The notes under the pieces: model-generated
Told to the model about the DNA's origin: nothing
Seen by the model: only the letters and a program-made list of their open reading frames with translations
The model's database searches: none
Translations under genes and position numbers: made by a program
In this document: positions 12,907-20,162 of the stretch, piece by piece
Numbering within the stretch: the first letter of the stretch is position 1
How the letters are laid out: each line of letters opens with the position of its first letter
NCBI GenBank assembly: GCA_005239845.1
Contig: SBBD01000138.1
Coordinates: 1-20,609, forward strand
Length of the DNA stretch: 20,609 bases
Reading direction: 5' to 3'
Origin: an archaeon
Lineage (GTDB): Archaea > Micrarchaeota > Micrarchaeia > Norongarragalinales > SBBD01

Positions 12907-12914
12907 TATTTAAA
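12907..12914 (-). promoter_or_regulatory. TATA-like box of the PEP mobile-domain gene
   Basis: Read on the - strand it is TTTAAATA. It predicts a start near 12885 and a leader of about 60 bases to the ATG at 12823. The remainder of the 185-base gap up to 13009 shows no gene. Confidence 0.55.
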
Positions 12915-13008
12915 CGGCCCATTATGTAATGCTACTGCCCCTAGTTGAATGCTTGTCATACGGGGGCTTGTTTTGCGCTTTACGGTTTTCTAGCGGGGCG
13001 CTTTCTGC

Positions 13009-13719
13009 TTAGCGGAGGTTCTGCATGAGTTCCGCGACGAACGGCATGACCTTCGCCTGCACTTTCCTCAAGTGCTCGCTCGCTGTTGCCGGCTTCAATC
13101 CCAAATTGCCCGCGATTTCCCCAATATCCGTCCGCTTCGGGTTCTCGAAATACCCTTTCCTTGCAGCGTAAGAAAACACTTCCATTTGTCGTGGCGAGAG
13201 CCTAGCCGTCAGCGACTTGAGTTGCAGCAATTCCTTCAGCCCCAAATACGCCGCCGCCTTTCCTTCTCCGGGGCGAAGATATTTTTTGCTGACAAGCTTG
13301 ACCTCGTAGTTGTCTTTCAGCGTGCTGTACAATTCCCGGAGTTCCTGTTCGGAAGGCGCATACACGGCGCACGAGTCCATTCCTCCTTTTGTAAGGGAAG
13401 GCTCCAACGGCACGCACCCCGTCTTGGCAATCGTCTCGATCAGTAACGAATCCGGCTTGCTCCTCAAATACACGAGCGCCTTGTTCTCCGCCTTTTCCGT
13501 GACTACTACTTGCTTGACGCGCTCCTGCCGCTTCAACTCCCTCACGAACCCGTCGACGCTTTCCCCGCTCTCGATCTCGTAAAGCCCCGTAGCGAATCCC
13601 TTGCCATGCGCCAGGGGCGAAACTAGGCTGATTCTTCCCTCATGCACGTGCTCGACGCTGTCAATGCAAAAGCACGGGTGCACCCACTGCAGTTCCACCA
13701 ACAACGGCTTCGGTTCCAA
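13009..13719 (-). CDS. Bat-type HTH transcriptional regulator (HTH_10)
   Basis: A 236-residue protein. The C-terminal 65 residues, LTARLSPRQMEVFSYAARKGYFENPKR followed by TDIGEIAGNLGLKPATASEHLRKVQ, are the characteristic HTH_10 (Bat/bacterio-opsin activator type) DNA-binding domain. The N-terminal ~165 residues form a two-part alpha/beta sensor-like region with three cysteines (two in PCFCID, one in TGCVPLEP, plus DSCAVY further on), which could bind a ligand or metal. The start is a TTG at 13717-13719 with a G-rich run upstream (GGGGGG, about 12 bases away); no ATG gives a full-length N-terminus. It is transcribed alone on the - strand, so its targets are not obvious. Confidence 0.85.
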   Translation of the reverse strand: MEPKPLLVELQWVHPCFCIDSVEHVHEGRISLVSPLAHGKGFATGLYEIESGESVDGFVRELKRQERVKQVVVTEKAENKALVYLRSKPDSLLIETIAKTGCVPLEPSLTKGGMDSCAVYAPSEQELRELYSTLKDNYEVKLVSKKYLRPGEGKAAAYLGLKELLQLKSLTARLSPRQMEVFSYAARKGYFENPKRTDIGEIAGNLGLKPATASEHLRKVQAKVMPFVAELMQNLR

Positions 13720-13762
13720 AGAAAACTACCCCCCACAAAAACAAAGCATTAGGTAGGCGTTA

Positions 13763-13782
13763 TGGTTAAACTCCTATTAATA
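13763..13782 (-). promoter_or_regulatory. Promoter region of the HTH_10 regulator
   Basis: Two AT-rich elements lie upstream of the TTG start: GAGTTTAACC (- strand, 13763-13772) and the symmetric TATTAATA (13775-13782). Either could be the TATA box, predicting a start near 13743-13753 and a short leader with the G-rich ribosome-binding site. Confidence 0.4.
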
Positions 13783-13833
13783 CTCTCGCACGACGCCTGC
13801 CGGAAAAGGAGTTGCAGCGCTTTGGCGCGTTCC

Positions 13834-15459
13834 CTATTCCGTGAGCTTCTCGAGGATGATGCCGAACGCGGGCCGCGTCAAGGCCACTCCGATCAGCAGG
13901 CCCACGATGGTGGCCAATGCAAAGCCCATGACTTCCACGATGCCGGAAAGCAGCAAGGGCAGCATGCTCACGATCGCAACTCCTGCCGCCGTCAAAATGA
14001 TGAAGAACGCCCGCCCGATCCTTTCCTTCACTCCCCTTCGCGCCACCTCCTCCGCTTCCTCTCGGCCTTTCCTCAGCAACTCGTCCGTGATGATGATCTG
14101 ATCCGCAACGCCTTCCCCCACAATGGCGATGATTCCTGCAACCGCGGCAAGGTCCAGCGTGCCGAATACGCCGATGAATGTGGTCGTCAAGACGATTTCG
14201 GCCAGGTTCACGAGCACGATGGGCACGGAAAGCGCCAAGCGCTTGTACCGCCATACGACGAGGCTCATCACCACGATGATGGCGAGCACGACGGCTATTC
14301 CGCTATAGAGCAGGAATTGTTCTCCTAGGGAAGCGGAAACCACGTAGGCGCTCCCCACGACCGTGCTTACGGGCAGTTTTCCTCCGGAAATGACGCTTTT
14401 CAGCAGCTTGATTTCGTTGAGCCCGCTTTCCTTGGCTTGCTGGGGCGTGTTCCCGAACGTGGTTCCCGAAACGGAGTAGAACTGGGAAACGTAGCCGTTC
14501 GCCAAGCCTTCCGAGAGCACGGGCGCCGAAAGTAGTCCAACGGCCTTCCACTGGTTGACGATAGTGCCCCTCAGCTGCTGGCTGTACGTGTTTACCCGCA
14601 TCTCCTCGTCTTCCTTGACCACGAGGCGCCGGTGCGCTTCCGCCTCTTCCGAATAGCCTTCCTTCTTCAGGGCCTGCACGATCTCCGGATGCCTCGCCGA
14701 AAAGCTTTTTCCGAAAATGACTTGCGTCTTGTTGTTTTCCACGATTTCTTGGACGATGGCGTCCGCGCTCCGGTTTCCGGGCTCCAGAAGGAGCAGCTCG
14801 TCCCCTCCCACGACCCGCAAGTCTTCGATGGCCTTCTCCAAGTCCGTACGCGCCGTAAAGGAGGCGTTGCTCAGGTCCGGTGGGTCTGCGAGGATGGCCG
14901 CTTTGGCCGGCCTATCCAAATACATGTAGACGGGAAAGTTCGCCTTTCCGAGCGCGGCTTTCGAGAAGCGTTCCCCTCCCTGCCTCGTGGCGGCAAAACT
15001 CAAGTCCCATTGCGCCGTAGTACCCTGCACGCTCACGCTTTCGCCTTGCGGTCCCCCGACCGCATTCCCCACGATATCCTGGCCTTCCAGAGCCACGTTC
15101 CCGTCAATGACCGCTTGGAACTTTCCCTGCTGCTTCAGGATTTTCTCGATGTTGGCGATGACGCCCGCGTCCGCCTGCGGGATTTCCACGATGATTTCCC
15201 TGCCTCCCAAAGGACGCACGACGCTCTGCGACAAGCCAAACTTGTTGATGCGCTGCTTGAGCGTGTCAATCGTGATGGCCATCTGCTCTGCAGACAAGTC
15301 CTGCTCGCTCACGACGCTGATGGGAATGCGCACGCCTCCCTTGAACTCGATGCCCGTGTTCAGGCCTTTCACGGCCACGAGCACGAGCGCCACCAGCACG
15401 GCCCCGATGACGAGCTGGACGCGCCAGTGCTTGAGTATTTCCAAAACTTTGCTTGTCAT
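13834..15459 (-). CDS. secD: Protein-export membrane protein SecD
   Basis: With SecF it forms the integral membrane complex that uses ion gradients to assist Sec translocation. Length is 541 residues from the ATG at 15459, chosen because it overlaps the secF stop as ATGA and MTSKVLEILKHWR leads directly into TM1 (about 12-33). A large extracytoplasmic domain begins TGIEFKGGVRIPI (about 37-49). The P1-like fold contains LKQRINKFGLSQSVVRPLG, and LKSVISGGKLPV ends the ectodomain before five more TM segments. The TM4-5 motif GEGVADQIIITDELL replaces the usual GVD(A/D)xI(V/I) signature. A longer frame (from 15516) would extend into secF and is unlikely. Confidence 0.92.
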   Translation of the reverse strand: MTSKVLEILKHWRVQLVIGAVLVALVLVAVKGLNTGIEFKGGVRIPISVVSEQDLSAEQMAITIDTLKQRINKFGLSQSVVRPLGGREIIVEIPQADAGVIANIEKILKQQGKFQAVIDGNVALEGQDIVGNAVGGPQGESVSVQGTTAQWDLSFAATRQGGERFSKAALGKANFPVYMYLDRPAKAAILADPPDLSNASFTARTDLEKAIEDLRVVGGDELLLLEPGNRSADAIVQEIVENNKTQVIFGKSFSARHPEIVQALKKEGYSEEAEAHRRLVVKEDEEMRVNTYSQQLRGTIVNQWKAVGLLSAPVLSEGLANGYVSQFYSVSGTTFGNTPQQAKESGLNEIKLLKSVISGGKLPVSTVVGSAYVVSASLGEQFLLYSGIAVVLAIIVVMSLVVWRYKRLALSVPIVLVNLAEIVLTTTFIGVFGTLDLAAVAGIIAIVGEGVADQIIITDELLRKGREEAEEVARRGVKERIGRAFFIILTAAGVAIVSMLPLLLSGIVEVMGFALATIVGLLIGVALTRPAFGIILEKLTE

Positions 15460-16592
15460 GCGCTCGTTCCCTTTTCTTCCACGTGCCAAATCACGAGCAC
15501 GGCATTTCCAGCCCACATGGCGATGAAGTCCGCAATGCCCCCGACCATGATGACGAGCCCGATGTCCCTATAGGTTTGAATCTGGAGGACGCTGGCCACG
15601 AGGAACAGCACCGTGAACGCGGAAACCGTGGTGGCGTTCAACAGCATGGCCGTCTTCATGGTGTCCATGGCCCGCTGTTTCGCCGTGCCTTCCGCGCGCC
15701 GCAGCACGCGGATGGTGAGCAGCATGCACGTGTCCAGTGCAAAACCAATGAGCGTCAGCAAGGCCGCCACGGTCGCCAGGCTCAACGGAATCCCTATGGC
15801 GCCCATGACTCCCAGCGTGAGGATGATGTCGCAGAACGCCCCGAAAAGGACCGCGAGCGAGGGCACGAAGCTCCTAAAGATGAAAAGGATCAGCACGCCG
15901 GACAAAATGAAGGAAAGGATCAGCACGTTGACGACTTGCGCAAAGAAGAACTTGCTCAACGCGGCGCCGATTTCCTTGCTGGAGTAGGACTTGATGGACA
16001 CGACGCCCCGCACTTCCTGCAAGACGCGTTCCCGGAACCGAGTCTTCTGCGCCTGCAGTTCCTCATCCACCGTCTCGAAAGCTTTCGAGGCCTCTGTAAT
16101 CCTTGTCGCGCTCCCCAATCCTTGCAACAACCCGTTCCCCTCCTCCAAGACGGCCTTCCGCGCCGCCTCCACGTTCTGCCTCTGCGTTTGCACCTGCGCG
16201 TCCGTGACTCCGGCCTGGTTTTGCAGATACCCGTCCAGCTGCAATTGTTCATTTTCATAGTCCGTTTGCAGCGTGCGGAGCGCCGGAAGACGCTCTTCCG
16301 CCTGCACGATGGCCGGGTTGTTCTGCAGTTCCACTTCCAGTCCCTTGCCGGAAGGGTTTTCGAACACGCGCACGTTCACGTCGGATGTGAGCGCGCCCAG
16401 TCTTCCTTCCAACGCCTTCGCCTTCTCTTGAAGGCCATTATCGTCCGTATACGCGGTAATCAGCGTGCCGCCCTTGAGTTCGACGCCTTGCGGAATTTTG
16501 GGGATGAATAGCGTGGCTAAGAGGATGAGCACCAAGGGGATGAGGAGGAGCCTCCGGTAGTGGGGGCCCTCGTAAATGTTCGGGAACTCCAT
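15456..16592 (-). CDS. secF: Protein-export membrane protein SecF with a coiled-coil insert
   Basis: Partner of SecD, 378 residues; most SecF proteins are about 290-310. TM1 is residues ~14-32, followed by PQGVELKGGTLITAY (34-48), the typical start of the first ectodomain. TM2-TM6 run from about 214 to 368. LIGFALDTCMLLTIRVL (281-297) holds the conserved Asp of TM4 (D287), and the TMKTAMLLNATT loop (311-322) also fits. Residues ~97-195 are glutamine/glutamate-rich and heptad-like, an inserted coiled coil in the extracytoplasmic loop that accounts for the extra length. secF precedes secD, the reverse of the E. coli order. Confidence 0.92.
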   Translation of the reverse strand: MEFPNIYEGPHYRRLLLIPLVLILLATLFIPKIPQGVELKGGTLITAYTDDNGLQEKAKALEGRLGALTSDVNVRVFENPSGKGLEVELQNNPAIVQAEERLPALRTLQTDYENEQLQLDGYLQNQAGVTDAQVQTQRQNVEAARKAVLEEGNGLLQGLGSATRITEASKAFETVDEELQAQKTRFRERVLQEVRGVVSIKSYSSKEIGAALSKFFFAQVVNVLILSFILSGVLILFIFRSFVPSLAVLFGAFCDIILTLGVMGAIGIPLSLATVAALLTLIGFALDTCMLLTIRVLRRAEGTAKQRAMDTMKTAMLLNATTVSAFTVLFLVASVLQIQTYRDIGLVIMVGGIADFIAMWAGNAVLVIWHVEEKGTSA

Positions 16593-16645
16593 GCTAGCTT
16601 ACCTGTAAGAACACCGCAACAGCCGAGAAAGGATTCCTCACTAGA

Positions 16646-16656
16646 ACTTTTAATAA
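16646..16656 (-). promoter_or_regulatory. TATA-like box of secF-secD
   Basis: The - strand reads TTATTAAAAG about 55-60 bases before the secF ATG, predicting a start near 16625 and a leader of about 30 bases. No other promoter-like AT block is seen between secF and the Yip1-family gene. Confidence 0.45.
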
Positions 16657-16744
16657 CCTTCTTTTTTTCCCCTCCAAACATCAAACGAGGGAAGGCATCG
16701 TTTATGCTGAAGGAAGTTGTAAGCCGATTCTTAGGTTGTCGCTA

Positions 16745-17320
16745 TCAGACGTTCGGAATGTATTTCGTGAGTCCCGCGAGCCACCACGCGGCGAGCACGA
16801 GCGCAGACGTGCCGAAGAAGGCGAGCAACGCCTTAACGGTGCTGAAGCGGTGCACCTCCTTCAGCATCTGGATGTTCGCATACGCGAAATACAGGAGCAC
16901 ACCCGCTCCGATCATCCACCCCACGCCTGGAAACAGCTTGCTTACGTAGTACAGCAAGAGCAGGGGCGCGAGGACGACGGAGCTCAAATAGTACTGCTCT
17001 GGAAACTTGCCCTTGCCCCCCAAGACCTTCGAGAAGTAATAGTTGAGGGCGAACAAGAGCACGACGCCGAGGAACGCGATGGCCGCGCTCACGAGCACGA
17101 ACAGGATGAATGTCGGAAGGTCGAACGGCTTGGTCTGCGGCGAGACGCCAGGCATTATCTTGAAGGTCGCTCCGTACAGGAAACTGAACGCAAGCGCGCC
17201 CATCAGCAGGTGCTTGTGGGCCTCGTCGTAATTCGCCTTCTTTCTCTCCCGTGCAAACAATTCCTTGGGGTCCTTGAGGACTTCCAGCCACAAGTCCAAA
17301 CGCTGCCCGATTTTCGACAT
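16745..17320 (-). CDS. Yip1-family integral membrane protein
   Basis: A 191-residue membrane protein. The N-terminal ~40 residues are soluble (MSKIGQRLDLWLEVLKDPKELFARERKKAN), a WLEVLxDPKExF-type lead-in characteristic of Yip1-domain proteins. Five hydrophobic segments follow at about 41-60, 72-98, 108-128, 133-152 and 163-185. The family name comes from yeast proteins of vesicle traffic; in archaea and bacteria the function is unknown. The ATG at 17320 has a TTTTATATTG box about 25 bases upstream, so the transcript is probably leaderless. It could be co-transcribed with secF, though secF seems to have its own promoter. It diverges from lemA. Confidence 0.8.
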   Translation of the reverse strand: MSKIGQRLDLWLEVLKDPKELFARERKKANYDEAHKHLLMGALAFSFLYGATFKIMPGVSPQTKPFDLPTFILFVLVSAAIAFLGVVLLFALNYYFSKVLGGKGKFPEQYYLSSVVLAPLLLLYYVSKLFPGVGWMIGAGVLLYFAYANIQMLKEVHRFSTVKALLAFFGTSALVLAAWWLAGLTKYIPNV

Positions 17321-17340
17321 GACGGTCTTACCGTTCCAGC

Positions 17341-17350
17341 CAATATAAAA
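17341..17350 (-). promoter_or_regulatory. TATA-like box of the Yip1-family gene
   Basis: The - strand reads TTTTATATTG, centred about 25 bases before the ATG at 17320, a leaderless arrangement. The stretch from here to the lemA promoter is pyrimidine-rich on the + strand and otherwise empty. Confidence 0.55.
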
Positions 17351-17459
17351 CTTGCGTTCTGAAGCTAGGCGTTCCTGTCCCTTCTTCTACACCTTCCCTC
17401 TTTTCCCCGCATTTGCCTTCACCAGCGCAGTCCCTTTTCCCTGCCTCTTTTCCAAATCC

Positions 17460-17467
17460 TTTTAAAC
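17460..17467 (+). promoter_or_regulatory. TATA-like box of lemA
   Basis: TTTTAAAC lies 35 bases before the chosen ATG at 17499, so transcription would begin around 17488, just ahead of or within the GAAAGGGG ribosome-binding site. Confidence 0.5.
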
Positions 17468-17498
17468 ATCGGTTACGCTAGGATTGAAAGGGGTTTGC

Positions 17499-18056
17499 AT
17501 GGCCGACGTAGTGCTTTGGGTCGTTCTTGCCGTAGTCGCTGTTTTCGTGCTGTGGACCGTCTTCACGTACAACAAGCTCGTCACCTTGAAAAACCGGGTG
17601 CAGAACGCGTGGAGCCAGATCGACGTGCAGCTCAAGAAAAGGTTTGACTTGGTGCCGAATCTCGTGGAGACCGTAAAAGGGTACGCGAAGCACGAACGGG
17701 AAACTTTTGAAACGATTACGAGAGCGAGAGCGGCTATGGCCAACGCGAAAGGAGTCAAGGACGCTGCCGCGGCAGACAACCTTTTAACGGGCGCCTTGAA
17801 GACCCTGTTTGCGGTAGCTGAAAATTATCCCCAGTTGAGGGCGAACGAGAACTTCAAGCACTTGCAGGAAGAGCTTTCGGGGCTGGAGAGCAAGATTGCC
17901 TACGCCAGACAGTTTTACAACGACTCCACGACGGAATTCAACATCTCGCTGGAGACCTTCCCCACGAACCTTGTGGCAGGAATGTTCGGCTTCGGGAAAC
18001 GAGACTTGTTCGAGATTGGGGGTACGGAACGCGAAGTGGTCAAAGTCAAGTTCTAG
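17499..18056 (+). CDS. lemA: LemA family membrane-anchored protein
   Basis: A 185-residue protein with one N-terminal transmembrane helix (about residues 4-22) and a long helical bundle outside or on the membrane face. The family signatures are all present: TYNKLVTLKNRVQNAWSQIDVQLKKR, DLVPNLVETVKGYAKHE, and YPQLRANENFKHLQEELSGLE followed by IAYARQFYND. The C-terminus FGFGKRDLFEI also matches LemA. The ATG at 17499 is preceded by AAAGGGG at a proper distance; an in-frame TTG at 17484 would add five residues and is less likely. LemA function is poorly defined. No partner peptidase or DUF2207 gene, often beside lemA, is visible here. Confidence 0.92.
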   Translation: MADVVLWVVLAVVAVFVLWTVFTYNKLVTLKNRVQNAWSQIDVQLKKRFDLVPNLVETVKGYAKHERETFETITRARAAMANAKGVKDAAAADNLLTGALKTLFAVAENYPQLRANENFKHLQEELSGLESKIAYARQFYNDSTTEFNISLETFPTNLVAGMFGFGKRDLFEIGGTEREVVKVKF

Positions 18057-18084
18057 AATCAACGCTTTGCCTATACCTGTTTTC

Positions 18085-18756
18085 TTAGAGTTTTCCCTGT
18101 TGGCGAGCCAATACGAGCGCGTACACAAATGTTTTTGGTTCCCAGGCCACTTCCCTTCCAATGCTATACCCGGCTACGACTGGTGTTTCTGCACTCCTCT
18201 TTTTGCCCACGTTTTCCTCAAATTTCCGTTTTACTTTCATAGCCCAACGCGGGCTTACCCATTCTGCAAACGTCGGATCCCAATATTGTGACAGGTCTTT
18301 CCTCGGAATCCGCTCTTCCTTGCTCTCTAAAAGTTCCGGGTGTTGTGCCAGGAAGGCATGCGCCGCATTCCTCCCCCAGTCTTCCGGCGTCTCTGGCTTT
18401 ACGGCGAACTTGACCCCTCCCACCGATGTCTCCGAAAATGGTTCTTGCCGTTTGGGCGGTTTTTTCTTAGGGTTTTCCATGAGCCTTATGATCGCGTTGA
18501 GCGCCCGTGAGACTTGAGGGTTCTTCGCGGTTTCCCGAATGGCGTCTCTAATCATGCCTTCATGTTTTTGAAGATATGCGCTCATCCGTTGGCCTTTTTC
18601 AGCTCTGATGTTGTCGCCATACGCCAAATCGTACGTGATTTTGACTGCCCGCCTTCCAGCTTCCGGCCTGTCGGCCACGAAATAGTGCGTCGCTGCCGCC
18701 CATGATAGCCGGTAATCTTTTGTCCTTTGGGCATCTTCCAACAGTCTTTTTGCCAC
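18085..18756 (-). CDS. Hypothetical protein, 223 residues
   Basis: I do not recognise the family. The N-terminal ~90 residues are helical (AKRLLEDAQRTKDYRLSWAA, HEGMIRDAIRETAKNP), then a lysine/proline-rich linker (NPKKKPPKRQEP, about 94-105), then a mixed region with PEDWGRNAAHAFLAQHPELL and WVSPRWAMKVKRKFEE. No membrane segment is seen. The start is a GTG at 18754-18756; the ATGGGAAAG just upstream is in another frame. It converges on lemA with a 28-base gap and diverges from the next gene across a shared TATA element. The length and the well-kept open frame favour a real gene. Confidence 0.6.
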   Translation of the reverse strand: MAKRLLEDAQRTKDYRLSWAAATHYFVADRPEAGRRAVKITYDLAYGDNIRAEKGQRMSAYLQKHEGMIRDAIRETAKNPQVSRALNAIIRLMENPKKKPPKRQEPFSETSVGGVKFAVKPETPEDWGRNAAHAFLAQHPELLESKEERIPRKDLSQYWDPTFAEWVSPRWAMKVKRKFEENVGKKRSAETPVVAGYSIGREVAWEPKTFVYALVLARQQGKL

Positions 18757-18798
18757 GCTTTCCCATGCTTTTTCCGCTTTGTTATGTGGGCGAAAGCC

Positions 18799-18806
18799 AT
18801 ATATAT
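18799..18806. promoter_or_regulatory. Symmetrical TATA element between two divergent hypothetical genes
   Basis: ATATATAT is its own reverse complement and is the only TATA-like block in the 83-base gap. On the + strand it predicts a start near 18828, 12 bases before the ATG at 18840. On the - strand it predicts a start near 18776, about 20 bases before the GTG at 18756. Confidence 0.55.
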
Positions 18807-18839
18807 TTGAAACGAGTGAAAGGTTGGCGTGCTTATGCT

Positions 18840-19223
18840 ATGCATCCAGACCACTTGGACTTATTGATATCCTTCATCTTGCGCGAGAAGCGCTTTTTGA
18901 AGAAGCGGGAGACGAGCTTTACGGAAAAAGAGCTCCGGGAAGGCGAACAGCTCCTCAAGCGCGCGCTCAAGGCCATTGCTTCCAAGAAGCTTTCTGCCGA
19001 GGAAATGAAGGAAGTGCAAGGCAACGAGAACAAGGCCAAGCGGTTCATGAAAGAAATCCTCAAGCGCTTCAAAGGCTTGCACCCCAAACAACTGCTCATC
19101 GTCATCCGGAACTACGACTTAATGTATTCCGTAATCGAGAAAAAGCACAAGGAGCACAAAGTCGTCGTGGAGTCCCTGAAAGGCGACCGGTTTTACAACC
19201 CGAGACGCAGAATCTACGCCTAA
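18840..19223 (+). CDS. Hypothetical basic helical protein, 127 residues
   Basis: No family recognised. The product begins MHPDHLDLLISFILREKRFLKK, is lysine/arginine/glutamate-rich and almost entirely helical in appearance, and ends in RFYNPRRRIYA. High basic content could suit nucleic-acid binding, but no motif shows it. ATG 18840 is preferred because it falls just after the transcription start predicted from the TATA element; an in-frame GTG at 18816 would add eight residues. A T-rich run follows the stop (about 19240-19250). Confidence 0.6.
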   Translation: MHPDHLDLLISFILREKRFLKKRETSFTEKELREGEQLLKRALKAIASKKLSAEEMKEVQGNENKAKRFMKEILKRFKGLHPKQLLIVIRNYDLMYSVIEKKHKEHKVVVESLKGDRFYNPRRRIYA

Positions 19224-19273
19224 AACACTATTGCTATTACTCTTTTTTGCGTATTTACTCCTTTCTGATAAGA

Positions 19274-19280
19274 TTTATAA
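19274..19280 (+). promoter_or_regulatory. TATA-like box of the ECF transporter operon
   Basis: TTTATAA, centred about 28 bases before the ATG at 19305, so the message is likely leaderless. There is no room for a riboswitch in the leader. Confidence 0.55.
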
Positions 19281-19304
19281 GCTTCGTTCCATTCCTTTTT
19301 GTTC

Positions 19305-20105
19305 ATGAAGACGTACCGCCTAGTTGCCGCCGCGCTCTTGTCTGCATTCGCCTTTCTCCTGCAGCTCTATAACGACGTCATCGGCATTCCTACGGGCTTC
19401 GGCATGACTGTGGATCTTGTCGGTGTGCCTGTTTTACTTGCCTTCTTTGTTCTAGGCTACGAGGCAGCCCTCTATGTTTTGGTGTTGCTAGCCCTCCTGA
19501 TTACGTTTGCTTCCCCTACTTCTTACATCGGGGCCATCATGAAGTTCGCGGCCACGCTTCCCATGATCCTGGTTCCTTCCCTGTATTTGATCGCCAGAAA
19601 AAGAAAGATGAATGCGACCCAGTGGCTCGCCCTCTTCCTGCTCGTCCTCGCTGTTTTAGGCGTTTTCTTTGCCTTCAGCGGCTACCTCTACCAATACGCT
19701 TCCCTCCAGTTTGAAGGCAACGGGTTCCTCGTCGGCTTGCTGCCCTTCCTGCTCCTCCTCGTTTTTTCCTACGTTCTTCTCCGCGTCTGGCGCTCTCACG
19801 AGAACGACGTGGAGCCCGCGCGCCTCTCTTTCTGGCAGAACGCCTCGCTCGTCCTCGCGCTCGCTGTTCTCCTCCGCGGAATCTTTACCGTCATCGCCAA
19901 CTTTTACTTTGCAGGGCCTTTGTTCTTCAAAGTCTCGCCGGCAGCGTTTGCAGGCTTCGTGGAAAGCGCTCCGCTCCCCTTCTTCGGTGCTAGCGCGTGG
20001 TACTGGGTCATTTTCTTCTGGAACACCGTGCAAGGAATCGTAGAGTTCGCCCTCGCGTGGCTGCTCGCCTTCAAGTTCCGCCTGTTTGAAAAATACGGTG
20101 CCTGA
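19305..20105 (+). CDS. ECF transporter S-component-like membrane protein
   Basis: A 266-residue very hydrophobic protein with about 6-8 membrane segments and no signal peptidase site. VDLVGVPVLLAFFVLGYEAAL and SYIGAIMKFAATLPMILVP near the N-terminus resemble S-component (substrate-binding) subunits of energy-coupling-factor vitamin/metal transporters. The following gene encodes an EcfA-type ATPase, which supports this. ATG 19305 is used rather than the in-frame TTG at 19299 because the TATA box is spaced for a leaderless start there. Length is greater than the ~200 residues usual for S components, with an added pair of helices toward the C-terminus. Substrate cannot be read; no riboswitch helps. 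Confidence 0.7.
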   Translation: MKTYRLVAAALLSAFAFLLQLYNDVIGIPTGFGMTVDLVGVPVLLAFFVLGYEAALYVLVLLALLITFASPTSYIGAIMKFAATLPMILVPSLYLIARKRKMNATQWLALFLLVLAVLGVFFAFSGYLYQYASLQFEGNGFLVGLLPFLLLLVFSYVLLRVWRSHENDVEPARLSFWQNASLVLALAVLLRGIFTVIANFYFAGPLFFKVSPAAFAGFVESAPLPFFGASAWYWVIFFWNTVQGIVEFALAWLLAFKFRLFEKYGA

Positions 20106-20161
20106 ACATGCCTGGCTATTCCTTTCCCCTCCAGCTTCTCACTCCCCACCACGGTGCCTGA
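20095..20161 (+). repeat. Short direct repeat around the S-component stop and EcfA start
   Basis: ACGGTGCCTGA occurs at 20095-20105 (containing the stop of the S component) and again at 20151-20161. Both are followed within three bases by ATGCC and then a TTCCTTTC-like string. Between them an ATG at 20108 opens a 17-codon frame that ends in the second copy. Confidence 0.5.
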
Positions 20162-20162
20162 G

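Noticed and set aside
15460..15516. N-terminal extension of SecD to 560 residues
   Set aside because: The added 19 residues are arginine-rich, lie within the 3' end of secF and lack family similarity. The ATGA overlap start is far more natural.
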